From positions 1 to 30,827 of the forward strand of contig WSUB01000300.1 of assembly GCA_019633425.1 (NCBI GenBank): 30,827 nucleotides of DNA, given 5' to 3'. Of the stretch, positions 1 through 11,150 are shown piece after piece (position 1 is the first letter of the stretch; every line of letters begins with the position of its first letter). Origin of the DNA: Tulasnella sp. 424 (Eukaryota > Basidiomycota > Agaricomycetes > Cantharellales > Tulasnellaceae). The notes under the pieces were generated by a model, which saw nothing but the letters and a program-made list of their open reading frames with translations, did not search any database and was not told where the DNA came from. Made by a program: the position numbers and the translations under genes.

Positions 1-3000
1 ACTATTACTCACGGCATGTGGTCGAGTGCTGCGACCCGGAAATACGTGGAGAACGTTGCTGCAGAAGGCCGTGCCGAGAGAGTCGCTTCGTAAGTGTTCA
101 GACCGAGTTATCGACGATACTGCTTTGCTGATCACTTCCCTCCAGGTACGACGTAACGTTCGTGGGCATGGTCCTTCCTGGCGACCGTCCAGAGGTCAAG
201 CTCAAGCATGTTGGCATGAACAACGACAAGAAAGCCATCCTAGTCGAGACCTCCAACCAACGCGGCGAGAAGGTCCTAGTCGGAACTGCAGAGGTTGCTC
301 AAGCCCCACCGTCTACGTCTTCACCGGCCAAGGATATCAAGAACCGGGAATGGGAATGGAACTGTACAACTCCTCTCCTGCGGCTCGCGCTGTTTGGGAG
401 GCCGCCGATGAACACTTGACGGCCGTGTACGGATTCTCTATTGTCGATATCGTGAAGAATAACCCCAAAACAAAGACGATCCATTTCGGCGGCATGAAAT
501 GGCAAGCAATTCGTCAACGTTACATGGCCATGACCTACGATACCATGGATAAGGATGGCGCCGTCAAGACTCTCCCTCTCTTCGCTGACATCGACGTTCA
601 GACTCGTTCAGTCACCCCAACGGCCTCCTCTTTGCCACTCAATTCGCCCAAATCGCCCTCGTCGTCACGGAGAAAGTGGCCGTTGAAGACATGCGTTCCA
701 AGGGTTTGGTGCCACCAGGGTGTACCTTTGCTGGCCACTCCCTTGGAGAGTATTCCGCCCTCGCTTCTATCGCCGATACCATGCCCATCGCTTCCCTCGT
801 TGACGTTGTTTTCTATCGAGGCATTACCATGTAACAAGCCATCCAGAGAGATTCTCAAAATCGGTCGAACTACGCCATGTGCGCGGTGAACCCCAGTCGC
901 ATTTCTCCTTCTCTCAACGATGCTGCGCTTCGAGAGGTCGTAGAGACTATTTCTCGGCGAACAGAGACGCTACTGGAAATTGTGAGCTTTAACGTGGAGG
1001 TAAGATTCTCGCCCAGGCTGTTGCATTATCGTTGTTCCCGCAACTGACTGCTCTTCCGATGAAGGGTCAACAATACGTTTGCGCAGGCGAGCTCGTCTCT
1101 CTTCAAACCCTCACAAATGTTCTCAAGTTCCTCAAGAAAGAAAAGATCGACATCGGCAAGGTTAGTTTCTTTAGCCTATCATCCCAGTCGCAAGATTAAC
1201 CTGTTTTCGACCGCAGCTCCCGCAATCAATGACGGTCGAGAAAGTGAAAGAGATGCTGGCGATATCGTCGATGAATGTCATACGGCCGCGTCCAGAAGCA
1301 AAAAGCCGAGGGATACATCAAGTTGGAACGCGGTTACGTACGCGTAACCATCCCCTTACCTGGCATCGACGTTCCTTTCCATTCCCGTTACCTCTGGGCC
1401 GGCGTCATGCCGTTCTGTGCATGTGAGTTACAGATAGCACGACTTCCGTTGTCTGCTCAACTTACCGTCGTGACTTAGATCTCTCTAAGAAAAGCAATCC
1501 CGCTCACAACAACCCCGATCTCCTCATGGGGAAATACGTCCCCAACCTCATCGCCGAGCCTTTCCAAGTCTCTCGCGAGTACGCTCAACGAATCTACGAT
1601 CAAACCTCCTCGACTCGACTCGACAGAGTGCTCAAGGTTTGGGAAGAAGAGGCATGGGATCCGCCAGCTCAACGCCAACAACTCACCTACACCATCCTCG
1701 TCGAACTTCTCGCTTACCAATTCGCCTCTCCTGTCCGCTGGATCGAAACCCAAGACCTCCTTTTCACCCACTACAAGTTTGAGCGACTCATCGAAATCGG
1801 GCCGAGCCCTACTCTCACCGGCATGGCCACGAGGACTTTGAAAGCCAAGTACGAAGCACAAGACGGGTCCGTTAGCCTTATCCGCTCGGTCTACTGCTCT
1901 GCGAAACACACGAAGGAAATCTACTATCAATTCGAAGACGAGCCCGAGGCTGCTTCCGCGGAGGAAACAACGTCTGCTTCTGTCGAGACCCCTTCAGCGC
2001 CGCCCGTACCTGTGGCAGCTCCGGCCGCAGTTGCAGTCGCGCCTCCTTCTGGTGGCGCTGCTTCCATTCCCCATGAACCCATCAAGTCAATCGACGCCCT
2101 TCGCGTGATTATTGCCCAGAAGCTCAAGAAGCGAGTCGACGAAGTCCCCTTGTCGAAGAGCATCAAAGACCTTGTCGGCGGCAAGTCCACGTTGCAGAAC
2201 GAAATTCTCGGCGACTTGCAAGCAGAATTCGTGTCCGCTCCTGAGAAGGGCGAGGAACTTCCCTTGGAAGAATTAGGATCTGCCCTCAGCGTCGGATATT
2301 CGGAATCCTTGGCAAGTACACGACGGGGATGATTCCGCACTTGGTCGGAGGGAAGATGCCCGGTGGTTTCAACCTCTCAGCCATCAAATCCTACCTTTCC
2401 AAAACGTGGGGTCTGGGCGCTGCTCGGTCCGACGGAGCTCTCCTCGCTGTCACCATGGAGCCTGCTAAGCGTCTCGGCTCGGAAGCAGAGGCCAAAGCTT
2501 GGCTTGACACCGTTGTCTCCGCTTATGCTCAGCAGACCGGCATTTCTCTCTCGTCGGGAGCTGCTGCTGGAGCCGCAGGAGGTGCATCAGGAGGAGCCGT
2601 CATGAATAGCGAGGAATTCCTAAAATTCCAAGCTCAGCAGCACGAGTTTGCGCGCCAGCAAGTAGAGCTCTATATGCGGTACCTCGACCAGGACTCTCGG
2701 GCCGGTCCCCGACTGCATGCAGAAGAGAAGACCTCCAGTCTCGCGCTTCAATCCCGTCTCGACGACATCTCTAAAGAACATGGCGACACTTATATCCAGG
2801 GCATTCAAACTGTCTTCGAGCCCCTTAAAGCGCGTCACTTCGATTCTTCTTGGAACTGGGCGAGGCAAGATGCGCTCCTCATGTACTACGACATCATCTA
2901 TGGCCGCCTCCCAACCGTCGATCGCGGTATCACGTCCCGTTGCATCACTCTCATGAAACGTGCCGATCCAGGTCTCATTCGATAAATGCAGTATTACATC

Positions 3001-3585
3001 GACAACTACTCTCCAGAGCGAGGCGAGAGGTACAAGCTCGCCAAAAAGTTCGGACGGCAGCTTATCGACAACTGCAAGGAAGCTCTCGGAAAGCCCCCAG
3101 TGTACAAGGACGGTGAGTTGGACATCGCTGATCCCACGATGTGTCGCTGACATTCATTGCCTCTTCTTAGTTACGTTCCCAACTACCCCCTTCACCGAAA
3201 TCACTGCCAAAGGTGATATTGTCTCCACCGAGGTCTTCAGAAAAGACGTGCGGAAACTCGAAGCCTACGTGGAAGAGATGGCTAAAGGTGATGCCGTCCC
3301 GACTGTCAACATCCAAAAGGTCCAAGATGACGTCGTGAAGCTCTGGAACGTAGTCAAGTCTCAGCCAGAGATCACCGAAGACCAGAAGAATCGAGTCAAG
3401 GGTCTCTATGATAGCGTCGTCCGATCTCTTCACAAACTCCTTCCGACGTGCGGACTCCTCGAATCCCTTCCCCTCGCAATCGCCGATCGTCCTCCCAATT
3501 CTTGCGTCCACAAGTCACCAATATTGCCTCTGTCGCACCCGATAAAATCCCTCTTCTTCATCTCAAACGCAAAGTCCTGCCACAC
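1..3585 (+). pseudogene. Fatty acid synthase (fused beta-alpha) pseudogene fragment: DH end, MPT, ACP, start of KR region
   Basis: Fragment of fungal cytosolic type I FAS, running off the left edge of the window. In order it encodes the end of the DH domain (ITHGMWSSAATRKYVENV), the malonyl/palmitoyl transferase with the nucleophile motif GHSLGEYSA near 732-757, an Ala/Pro linker, the acyl carrier domain with the pantetheine Ser in LVGGKSTLQNEI (about 2172-2208), and the helical region before KR. It stops abruptly after LLHLKRKV near 3577. Introns are recognisable at 90-145, 1000-1064, 1161-1216, 1423-1478 and 3113-3170. Lesions: a one-base loss in a C run near 304, a 7-base deletion near 612, a TAA at 832-834, one-base shifts near 1258, 1290, 2300 and 3445, and a TAA at 2983-2985. 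MPT running directly into ACP means the parent gene was a single-chain FAS. Identity is very secure; no function is expected. Confidence 0.96.
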
Positions 3586-3700
3586 TCCCCGTTGAGCCTG
3601 AACCTTGCGAGCATATGGGACATAGCCAACCATCTGAAGTTCCTTCCGCCAGTTGGATACGCCCGCTTGCGATGATCCCGGAGTTGACAGTAAACCAGGA
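3586..3700. other. Breakpoint region between two convergent FAS fragments
   Basis: The plus-strand FAS copy loses similarity near 3577-3585, and the minus-strand FAS KS/PPT copy becomes unrecognisable below about 3700-3760. The intervening bases give no protein I can place on either strand. The segment probably holds the junction between the two oppositely oriented fragments. Confidence 0.4.
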
Positions 3701-5668
3701 TAGTTTCATTCCCACTCTCCATTCCACGTCGGATAGATTGGTGTTGTGGGGTAGAGGTACGTGCACTAGTGGCATTAGACAGTAGTAACCAGGTGATGGG
3801 TGGTGCGTCGTAAAAAAAAGATAGTTTGTTCCGTCAAACAGGGTCCGGACGGGTGGCATCGCAAGTTGCGGTGTGTTGAATGTGGAAGTCGCCGGCTGTT
3901 TCGGTGTGAAGGTCAACTCCCCCTACCTGGTTGAATGAGACGTGTGCTAACGAGTTAATTAGAACTGGCGCTTTTGGGTTCTGGAGAGAACGGCGGGCGT
4001 ACCTTGATCTTGAGCAGAGAGTGGTAGTGTTGCCGCCGGTTCGGTTCGGTTCGGTTCAGTTCCGGAACTGGTTTTACTTTCCGAGAAAGTCGGTTCGCAG
4101 TTCCGGTTCCAAACCGAACCAGAACCGAACCACCATAAACCGGTTTCGGGAACTGGTTCAACGGTCTTACCGGACTTAACACAAACATCCTGACCATAAG
4201 TTGAGAAATCGTGCAGAATGTCCGCTAGGCGCATAAGAGGAGATAGTAGCATTTATCTGAATACATTCTACATTTAGATATGTGTCAATCTGGAGAATGT
4301 AAGGTAGGGCGGTGTTTGGCTGCAATGATGTCATTGCTTGGGTCAACTTTTAAACCGGCACTGGGTCTTCATTTACGGGGCACTATTCGTACGGCTCATC
4401 CAGTATGTAGAGATGTGGTCGAATAAAACCCTAAAATTGCTACGAGAACGAAGAAGAGTACAATATCTTACCATATAAGGCTTTGTAGTCCAGGCACCAG
4501 AGGAACTGCCGAACTGGTTTGAAACGAGTTCGGTTCGGTTCTTGAACCAGTTCGGCTTCCGAGCAAAGTCGGTTTGCGGTTCTGGTTTCGAACCGAACCG
4601 AACCAGAACCAAACCGAGTGAAACCGGTTCTAAACCAGTTCTTGCCGAACCAGCGGCAACACTAGAGAGTGGGTAGTCATCATCTGGCTCAAAGCCTTGT
4701 AGAACGACAAGTAACGCTCCTGGTTCAGTGCGATGCTGGGGATAAGCAGCCGTGTCCACGGTGCCGAATAGGAAGCGGGGATGATGGGCGCGCTACCGCC
4801 AACTTGACCGAAGCCGAACGACGTCTGAAGAAGAATGGAGTTCAGCATTGGAGTCCGACCGTCTGAAGCGACCACATACCATCAATTCTGCTCAAATGCA
4901 GTTTGTATGAATCGCCTTGGAAGGATACATTAGATATTCAAATTGTCCGAGGTCCGAGCCGACGTTACTACAGAGCTGTCAGTGCGACTCCGCTGTGCGA
5001 AACGGACTGGACTTACTCGGCGTTGCGGTTCCCGGAGATAGCACTGGTGTTGATGCACTGAGCCAGTCCGATGAACATCCAAGCTGCAGCACCACCTTTC
5101 GGGTGAGCAGTCAGGTTCCTTTGCGAGACGCGTTGCCAGGGATGCGAGACAAATTCTTGAAAACGTCGATGTAGACGCTCAACTCGTTCTTGTCATTTGC
5201 TTTTGTGCTAGTGCCATGGATTGAGATAACGCCTAAAGCGGACGGCTTGTAAATTTCTCGCTGCTCCATAAAATCGTCGCTTCATACCAACGTTGTCGGC
5301 AGTCAGGCCCCGGATAGCAAGAGCACGACCAAGCGGTGTAATGCGTGGGTCAGCATGTTCCAGCATGCCCAATGTTGCTAGTACGACGTTCTCCTGGCGT
5401 GCAGCCTCCGGTTCAATGGTAACGGTGCGCTCGCGGACGTATGCTTCAAGGGCTGGCCAACCTTCCCGCGCGGAGTTCGACTTCTTCCTTGAGAAGGTTC
5501 CGTTCATTTTTCATCCTCTGAGATATTCGCTTGTAGCGGAACGTGCGTTGGCGGCACGATAGCTGATGTCCAATGTGGCAAGAGCGGAAACAGTCCCGCG
5601 ACTGATTGTAAGCATACCACGACTAGGAGCAGGAGCCGAGCGTCCAGCTTGTCGGTGGGTGCGGAAGC
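3700..5668 (-). pseudogene. FAS alpha-part fragment: ketoacyl synthase (KS) to PPT linker, split by a hAT element
   Basis: Read on the minus strand, the segment starts with GRSAPAPSRGMLTISRGT, then the KS core (GLTADNVGMKRRF, GTSTKANDKNELSV, the HPKGGAAAW catalytic His/Lys region near 5100, SFGFGQVGGSAPII near 4800, MMTTHSL near 4680). It continues beyond the hAT element at 4025-4664 with LLKIK, then APVLINSLAHVSFNQVG and FTPKQPATSTFNTPQLA, which belong to the stretch between KS and the phosphopantetheinyl transferase domain. Frames change repeatedly; there is a TGA within IHTNCI*AELM near 4890 and a stop before the His/Lys motif. An intron near 4992-5032 (GTAAGTCCAG...CTGTAG) is still visible. 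The fragment joins the unidentified gene at 5666-5671. Nonfunctional; the family call is secure, the lower end is approximate. Confidence 0.9.
4025..4664. mobile_element. Non-autonomous hAT-type DNA transposon (640 bp) with 8-bp target duplication
   Basis: The left end is TAGTGTTGCCGC (4025-4036) and the right end its exact reverse complement, GCGGCAACACTA (4653-4664). After one mismatch the inverted repeat continues for another 7 bases (GGTTCGG). The octamer GAGAGTGG lies immediately outside both ends (4017-4024 and 4665-4672), a perfect target-site duplication of the length typical of hAT elements. Subterminal regions are packed with GGTTCGG/CCGAACC motifs in both orientations, as expected for hAT transposase binding regions. 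The element has no transposase reading frame, so it must have been mobilised in trans. Removing the element and one octamer restores a continuous FAS KS reading (MMTTHSL followed by LLKIK), which confirms the insertion point. Confidence 0.94.
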
Positions 5669-6312
5669 GGCGACATTGAGCATGGGAGACGGTTGTCCGA
5701 ACGTGTTGGAGAGATGGGTTCGATGACGAGAGTAAGAAAGGAGGTTTGTCACGGAGTTTGATAGCCTTGAGGTTGTCGGTGGGACGGGAGTCAAAGGAGT
5801 CGGAAGTGGGGATGGCGACGGCAAAGCAGGCAAGTGGCCTCTGGGCTGGCATTGCAAGTCGAGAACGGAATTTACCTGGGGTGAGGTTGGGGAAGCGGAC
5901 GGTGACAAGATATTGAACTAGCTGGTGGCACAATGAAAGGAAGGGAAAGAGGTATGGAGCTGAATGATTCGGGGGAGGACATCGTATCTACCGAGTCCAA
6001 GCTGTCGAGCCGAGATGGTGGTTAACAGAGAGAGAGGTGGGGGGACGAGTGAGATTCTGCTGGGCGATGGAGACGAGAAAGGCTCCCGTCACAGGGCTGT
6101 ACGTTCCCACCATGAGACCCGTCGAGCCTGTCTCAGGACTCCTCCCAAACAACTCCTGCGCAGAGATTCTCCTCCGACACCGGCAGCCGTCAGATACAAG
6201 GAGCGTAGCGGTTACAAGCTAGCTTTCAGGTCGTTTTCCTCAAGGTGTTGTGATGCTCAAGAACATTCCCTATCTCTTTATATTCACTATACATGTTACA
6301 TTCCTATATACA
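5668..6312 (-). pseudogene. 5' part of an unidentified gene (copy A), fused to FAS KS
   Basis: This segment matches 18468-19128 in inverted orientation: upstream region, a start codon in a fair context (near 5960, MSSPESFSSIPLSLPFIV), a short intron after PLPQPHP, and a second exon ending in SNTFGQPSPMLNVA. I do not recognise the protein. Similarity to the plus-strand copy begins near 6312 (ATGTAACATGTA) and ends exactly where FAS KS begins (5666-5671). Copy A lacks the following 1.66 kb present in copy B, so it is best read as a deletion derivative. Frame breaks relative to copy B around the second exon make it a pseudogene. Confidence 0.6.
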
Positions 6313-6324
6313 ATTGAAAAGGAT

Positions 6325-8490
6325 CAACAGCATCCAAAGTCAATACTGACAATAGCCAGCTGCTGTGACCCCCAAACGATACAAGCACGCCGTACTTGAA
6401 ACTTCCGTTGCAGCGCTAGGCTCCTCATCGACGTTGAGACCGAAGTAGAGGGAGGCGGCGTCGAAAGCAAGGGGGTATGACCAAGTGGCTGCGCTGGTGC
6501 GTGCCTTTTCGGTGGAGAGGAAGACGGGGTGAATGGAAAGAATGGCGACGACGAAGAATGCGAACGCGTAGAAGATCCGTGGGATGGAAAGGACGTAAAC
6601 CAAAGGCTTTGTGCGGAATAAGGTGCACCAGACGATGGGACGCGACGAGCGCAACGCCGGATGGGATATGGAGGTGGGTGTTGCCTTGCCAACTCTGGCC
6701 CGAGAGCAGGGTGATCTGGATACTGGTGGCGCCCAACCTCCGACCGATAGCCATGATGACGATGTGAAAGGGCCAGCCTCCAATCTCTCTCCGCATTGCG
6801 AATCGGAGCCGAGGCATGCCTCGTTCGTTGCTGCCATTTGGCAGGGATTCGGACCAGTCCATGGGGTCGAAGTAGTTGTTGCCACCGTTAAGGCTGCCCA
6901 TGAGGCTCCGGGCTATTACGACAGGTCGGTTAGTGACGGATTCCGTCGGCAGCTACACCATGCTGACACTCACACGCAGGGCGCAAATCGAATCCACAGA
7001 CCGAAGGCGAAGGAGCACCCTAGACGGATCCACGGTGAGAACGGATAACTTGCTGCGCCGCTGTTCTTTCTTGACCTTGTCGAAGAAGGATTCTTCGCTT
7101 TTCGAACAACAGTTCACCCTTGGAGTTCTTGGCGGTCAGCAGTTGAAGTTTCGGGGCGAAAGCTGCGGCAGCATCTCCGTTATCATAGGTGAACTAGAAT
7201 AGAAATGCTTGTCAATACGGTCTGCATCGTTTATCGCGGTCCAATGTAGCATACCGATGCAATGGCTTTGTTCAAGAGTGAGGTAGTACGCTCGTCAACG
7301 ATCGAGGCCAAGGATTCCGCGGACGAGACGCGAGAGCACCCACCGAAAGCGCTGGTAGCGTTCGTTGAGGTCCCGTCCCAAAAAGGATCATTAACATGTC
7401 GCTGCTCCTTTGCGATCTGCTTGTTGGCTCTTGTTTACCGGAGCCATCTCGGTGTTGACCATAGGGACTATTCAGGTCGTTGAAGCGGTACTTTATCCTC
7501 TGATACGTCGGTCTGGAAGGAAAATGCGCTTGAACGGGGATCGTGAATAGGTCTCGCTTCGTGATGCCGTGCTCCTGACGCTCCTTGAGTCCCAATCAGA
7601 TTCCTGCGGGCCTCCCTCTTGTTCCAGTGCCCGGTCTGAATCCATGCCAACTGGTCGTGCGCCTGATCCGTCCCAGTCGGCCTTGGGGAAAAGGTTGGAA
7701 CCCGCAAGCCGTCGATTGATGACAATCGACGACCGGGAAGCGTTGGACGGCGGAATCAGCGTAAAGAATAGCAAGTTCTCCGACTTGAGGGCCAGCTCAA
7801 TGGTCTTGCTGAACTGCAAAAGTATGCGTTGCGTCAAGCTCGATTCCACGAGTAACCTCTAACCGGGCATGAGACCGGGACCGCCCACCTACTACCAGCA
7901 CCGAGGCATCCTTGCAGCCGAACTCGACAGCAACCAGCTTGAAAGGCTCGTCACGAGAGGGGATGAGCGCGAAGTCGGCACCACTGAAGACGAAGGGACG
8001 AAGGGCAGTGAACTCGGGCTCGGAGTTGACGCGATCGAAGTGCATTTTCATGGGACAGGCGAGCTTTCAGCAGCGAAGCGACCGTATGAGTCGATGACGG
8101 GACCGACGCAGATGAGCTGAATGGAAGCTTTCTTGGGGAGCAACGTCGGAGATGAGATCGGCACCTTTTGCCTTGGACCAACGACCAACGAACACGAAAA
8201 GATCGGCGTTGAGGTCTTGCTTGATTCCAGCCCGTCATTGCGCCCTGACATTCGTGTCCTGGTCGCCCAGCTTCGGCCGCGCAGTCGACCTGCATGCCGT
8301 TGACGTCGATCTTTTCCTCGTCGAGAGCAGAGTGTCGCTGGGATGGAGGTTGGGCAGAGAAACAACGTGCTTGAGAGTCCAGAGAGCAGGATAGCGAGCC
8401 CAACTACGTTTACTAAAGAGGCGCAACAGTTGATGAGCGACTAATACCAGGCGCCGATCTCGCGACAGGCTCACCTCGTCTGGCACACCA
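6325..8490 (-). pseudogene. Cell-wall alpha-1,3-glucan synthase fragment: glycogen-synthase-like domain to C-terminal membrane domain
   Basis: Minus-strand reading gives blocks typical of fungal alpha-1,3-glucan synthase (Ags/Mok1 type): [58 protein letters not shown], then [16 protein letters not shown] (about 7950-8000), which carries the acidic pocket of GT5 glycogen synthases. Next come a low-complexity linker (VINRRLAGSNLFPKADWDG), and the membrane domain near 6900-6330 (NNYFDPMDWSES, REIGGWPFHIVIMAIG, VYVLSIPRIFYAFAFFV, RRACIVWGSQQ). The intact enzyme is a plasma-membrane protein of over 2000 residues; here the extracellular amylase-like part and the start of the synthase are missing. 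Frames shift repeatedly and introns are retained. The 5' end is joined to FAS near 8490, the 3' end to the unidentified gene near 6320. Confidence 0.9.
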
Positions 8491-11150
8491 CGGCCCGGTG
8501 CATGGTAATGCGTCGATAGAAAACAACATCAACGAGGGAAGCGATGGACATGGCATCGGCGATAGAAGCGAGGGCGGAATACTCTCCGAGGGAGTGAACG
8601 GCAAAGGCACACCCTGGTGGCACCAGGCCCTTGGAACGCATGGCTTCAAAGGCCGCTTTCTCTGTGGCGAGGGCGATTCAAGCGAATTGGGTGGCAGAGA
8701 GGAGGCCGTTAGGGTGACTGAAAGTATAACGAGGAGCCCCGACGTCGATGTCGGCGAAGAGAGGGAGAGCCTTGACGGCGCCATCCTTATCCATAGTATT
8801 GTAGGTCATGGCCATGCAACGCTGACGAATTGATTGCCCTTTCATGCCGCGGAAATGGATCGTCTTCGTTTTGGGGTTATTCTTCACGATGTCGACGATA
8901 GAGAAAAGTGTTCATCGGCGGCCTCCCAAATAGCGCGAGCCGCAGGAGGAGTTGTACTGTTCCATCCCCATTCCCGGTTCTTGGTATCCTCGGCCGGTGA
9001 AGACGTAGACGGTGGGGGCTTGAGCAACCTCTGCGGTTCCGACCAGGACCTTCTCGCCGCGTTGGTTGGAAGTCTCGATTTCTTGCCGTTGTTCATGCCA
9101 ACACGCTTGAGCTTGACCTCGAGACGGTCGCCAGGAAGAACGATGCCCACGAAGGTGACGTCGTACCTGGAGAGAAGTGATCAGCAAAGCTGTATCGTCG
9201 ATAACTCGGTCTAAACACTTACGAAGCGACTCTCGGCATGGCCTCTGCAGCAACGTTCTCCACGTATTTCCGGGTCGCAGCCCTCGACCACATGCCATGA
9301 GTAATAGTGCAGGAAGGGATGCGTAGTCGGAGAAATAGGGGTTAACATGGATGGGGTTGAAGTCTCCGGAAATCTTGGAGTGCGGTTCGTTGGTCGCTGG
9401 GGCGAGGAAGGTGGAGGAAACTTTGGAGGAGGCGAGAGAATAGCCACCATTTTCGAACTTGGAAGAGATGACGTCCGGAACTCCTCGACGCTGGAGATAT
9501 GCGAGGACTGGATTGCCATGAGAGAACCCGTGGCTGTAGTCGATGACGCCAACAGGAATGAGTTGTTTCAGCTGGTCGCGTACGAAGATTTAACCGGTGA
9601 CAGAGACTTCCGAGTAGGTCGACTTGTCCTTGTATCGATATTCTGACTGAGTGTGGAAGAAGAGGTGACTTCCTGGCAGAAGAGGGTTCGTTTGGTCGGA
9701 CCACTCGTACCACTCCTTATCTTCGAGAAAAGCGATATCAGCCCGAGAGTTGACGTCAATGGCGTAGGGGATTTCGTCGACGATCTCGAACACGTTGTGG
9801 TAGTCGTTGAAGGTCCCTCAGTAGAGGAAGGACGAGGTCACCTCAATGACTGGTTCCCCATCCCGAAGCACCGCTCCTTTGACTTTGACTGACTTGCCGC
9901 TGTCCGCGTTGATGACGAAGATGACGCGAGCCTCGGAGGTGCAGACATCGCCGACTTTGAAAAGACAAGCACCCGAGACCGTCTTGAAACCGTTCGAAAG
10001 GTGGACCAGCTTCAGAAGGTCACCGTCGATGTCGGCGGGGAAGATTGCCTTCATAATGGCCTGCGGAACGATCGATTAGCGTTTAACACATTTATATTGT
10101 TCGCTGGGGAACATGCCTGCCAGTCAGTGACGACCGCAAAGTCCATTGGCGCGTTCACTTCGTCCGAACGAACTCCCCTGAGCAATTACCGTCATTGCCG
10201 ACAACGGAGCAGAAGCACTCTATGTCAGCCTCCGAGATGGCCACCTCCGATGGGGCCAGTGAACGTGTCGCGGAGATTGATGGAGGGGAGGGACTCGTTG
10301 TCGCCGAACCAGAGCTTCCAGTAGAATTGCTTGATCCTAGTGTTGCAGGCATCGGCGACTTCGTGAATCGGGGCGTATCCCATATCCGGACGATGACGGA
10401 AAGCGAGCTCAAGTGAAATCGACGATCCAGTGCGTTCCTCTGAAATGACGACCGGAATCTTCTTGCTGGACGCGAACGGCTTGATGGGGGCCGAATGAAC
10501 AAGCACTGCCCGTTGACGACAACTGAGACGGGAACACCGGCTTTGGAAGTGATGGTGAGGACTTGGCCTTTACGAGGAGAGAATAATCGTTGGAGAGGAT
10601 TGTCGTGATAGGCGGTGCCCTGGACGACGGTGCGGGTAGTGAGGAGCCACGATAGAGAAGGACCGGAGATGAGGTTCGGCCAGTCGGCGAGAGGGGGATG
10701 GTCGACGTGATCGAGCATGAGGTGGTCTCGCCGTCTTGTTTGACGACGACGTCGGGCATGGAAGAGATGGAGACATATGGAGGGGCGCCGATGTAATCGA
10801 GAGTGGGAGCCTTGCTTTCATCGCCAGCGTAATACCTTTTGAGGATTCGTTTGATCAGACCGGCTTCAACGTTACGAGAAGCTCCGAAATTGGCTCGGCC
10901 ACTCACGTGCAATGCTTCGCCACGATGGGGCCTTGAAGGATGCAGATACGCTGAGGATCCGGTCGAAGACGGCTTCGATGTCTTCTGCAAGCGAGTCCTA
11001 TTGTGGTTGAGAGTTCGGCACTTGAGCTGGATTTCTAACAACAGCTTACCTCTTTGAACCAGACTTCGAAGCTGGCGTCGAGAATGAGGATGAAAAGAAC
11101 AGGTTTCTTGCCGGGATGTTGGCGATAGCGAGGAAATAGGCCTTGTCTTC
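8490..11150 (-). pseudogene. FAS beta-part fragment: ER/DH region to first half of MPT
   Basis: Minus-strand order: QLVAYEDKAYFLAIANIPAR and PVLFILILDASFEVWFK (near 11150-11050), EDIEAVFD and an intron, IKRILKRYYAGDESKAPTLD, WPNLISGPSLSW, a block ending FYWKLWFGDNESLPSINLRD (near 10300), DGDLLKLVHLSNGFKTVSGA (near 10010), a DH hot-dog region with DFNPIHVNPYFSDYASLP (near 9330), then the beginning of MPT (EPGMGMEQYNSS, IHFRGMKGQSIRQR). The lipase-type motif is mutated from GHSLG to VHSLG near 8610. Similarity ends right after [10 protein letters not shown] at 8490. It overlaps the first 840 bases of the left-edge copy, and there it keeps five Cs where that copy has four. Frameshifts are scattered throughout, for example near 9315 and 9150. 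The 5' end is fused to acetylglutamate kinase. Confidence 0.94.

Noticed and set aside
598..858. Long open frames opposite or out of frame to FAS, glucan synthase and ABCC fragments
   Set aside because: They are by-products of GC-rich coding sequence; the conserved domain reading lies in another frame.
4036..4140. GGTTCGG runs as a telomere-like or simple tandem repeat
   Set aside because: They occur in both orientations just inside the ends of the hAT element, so they are its subterminal motifs.
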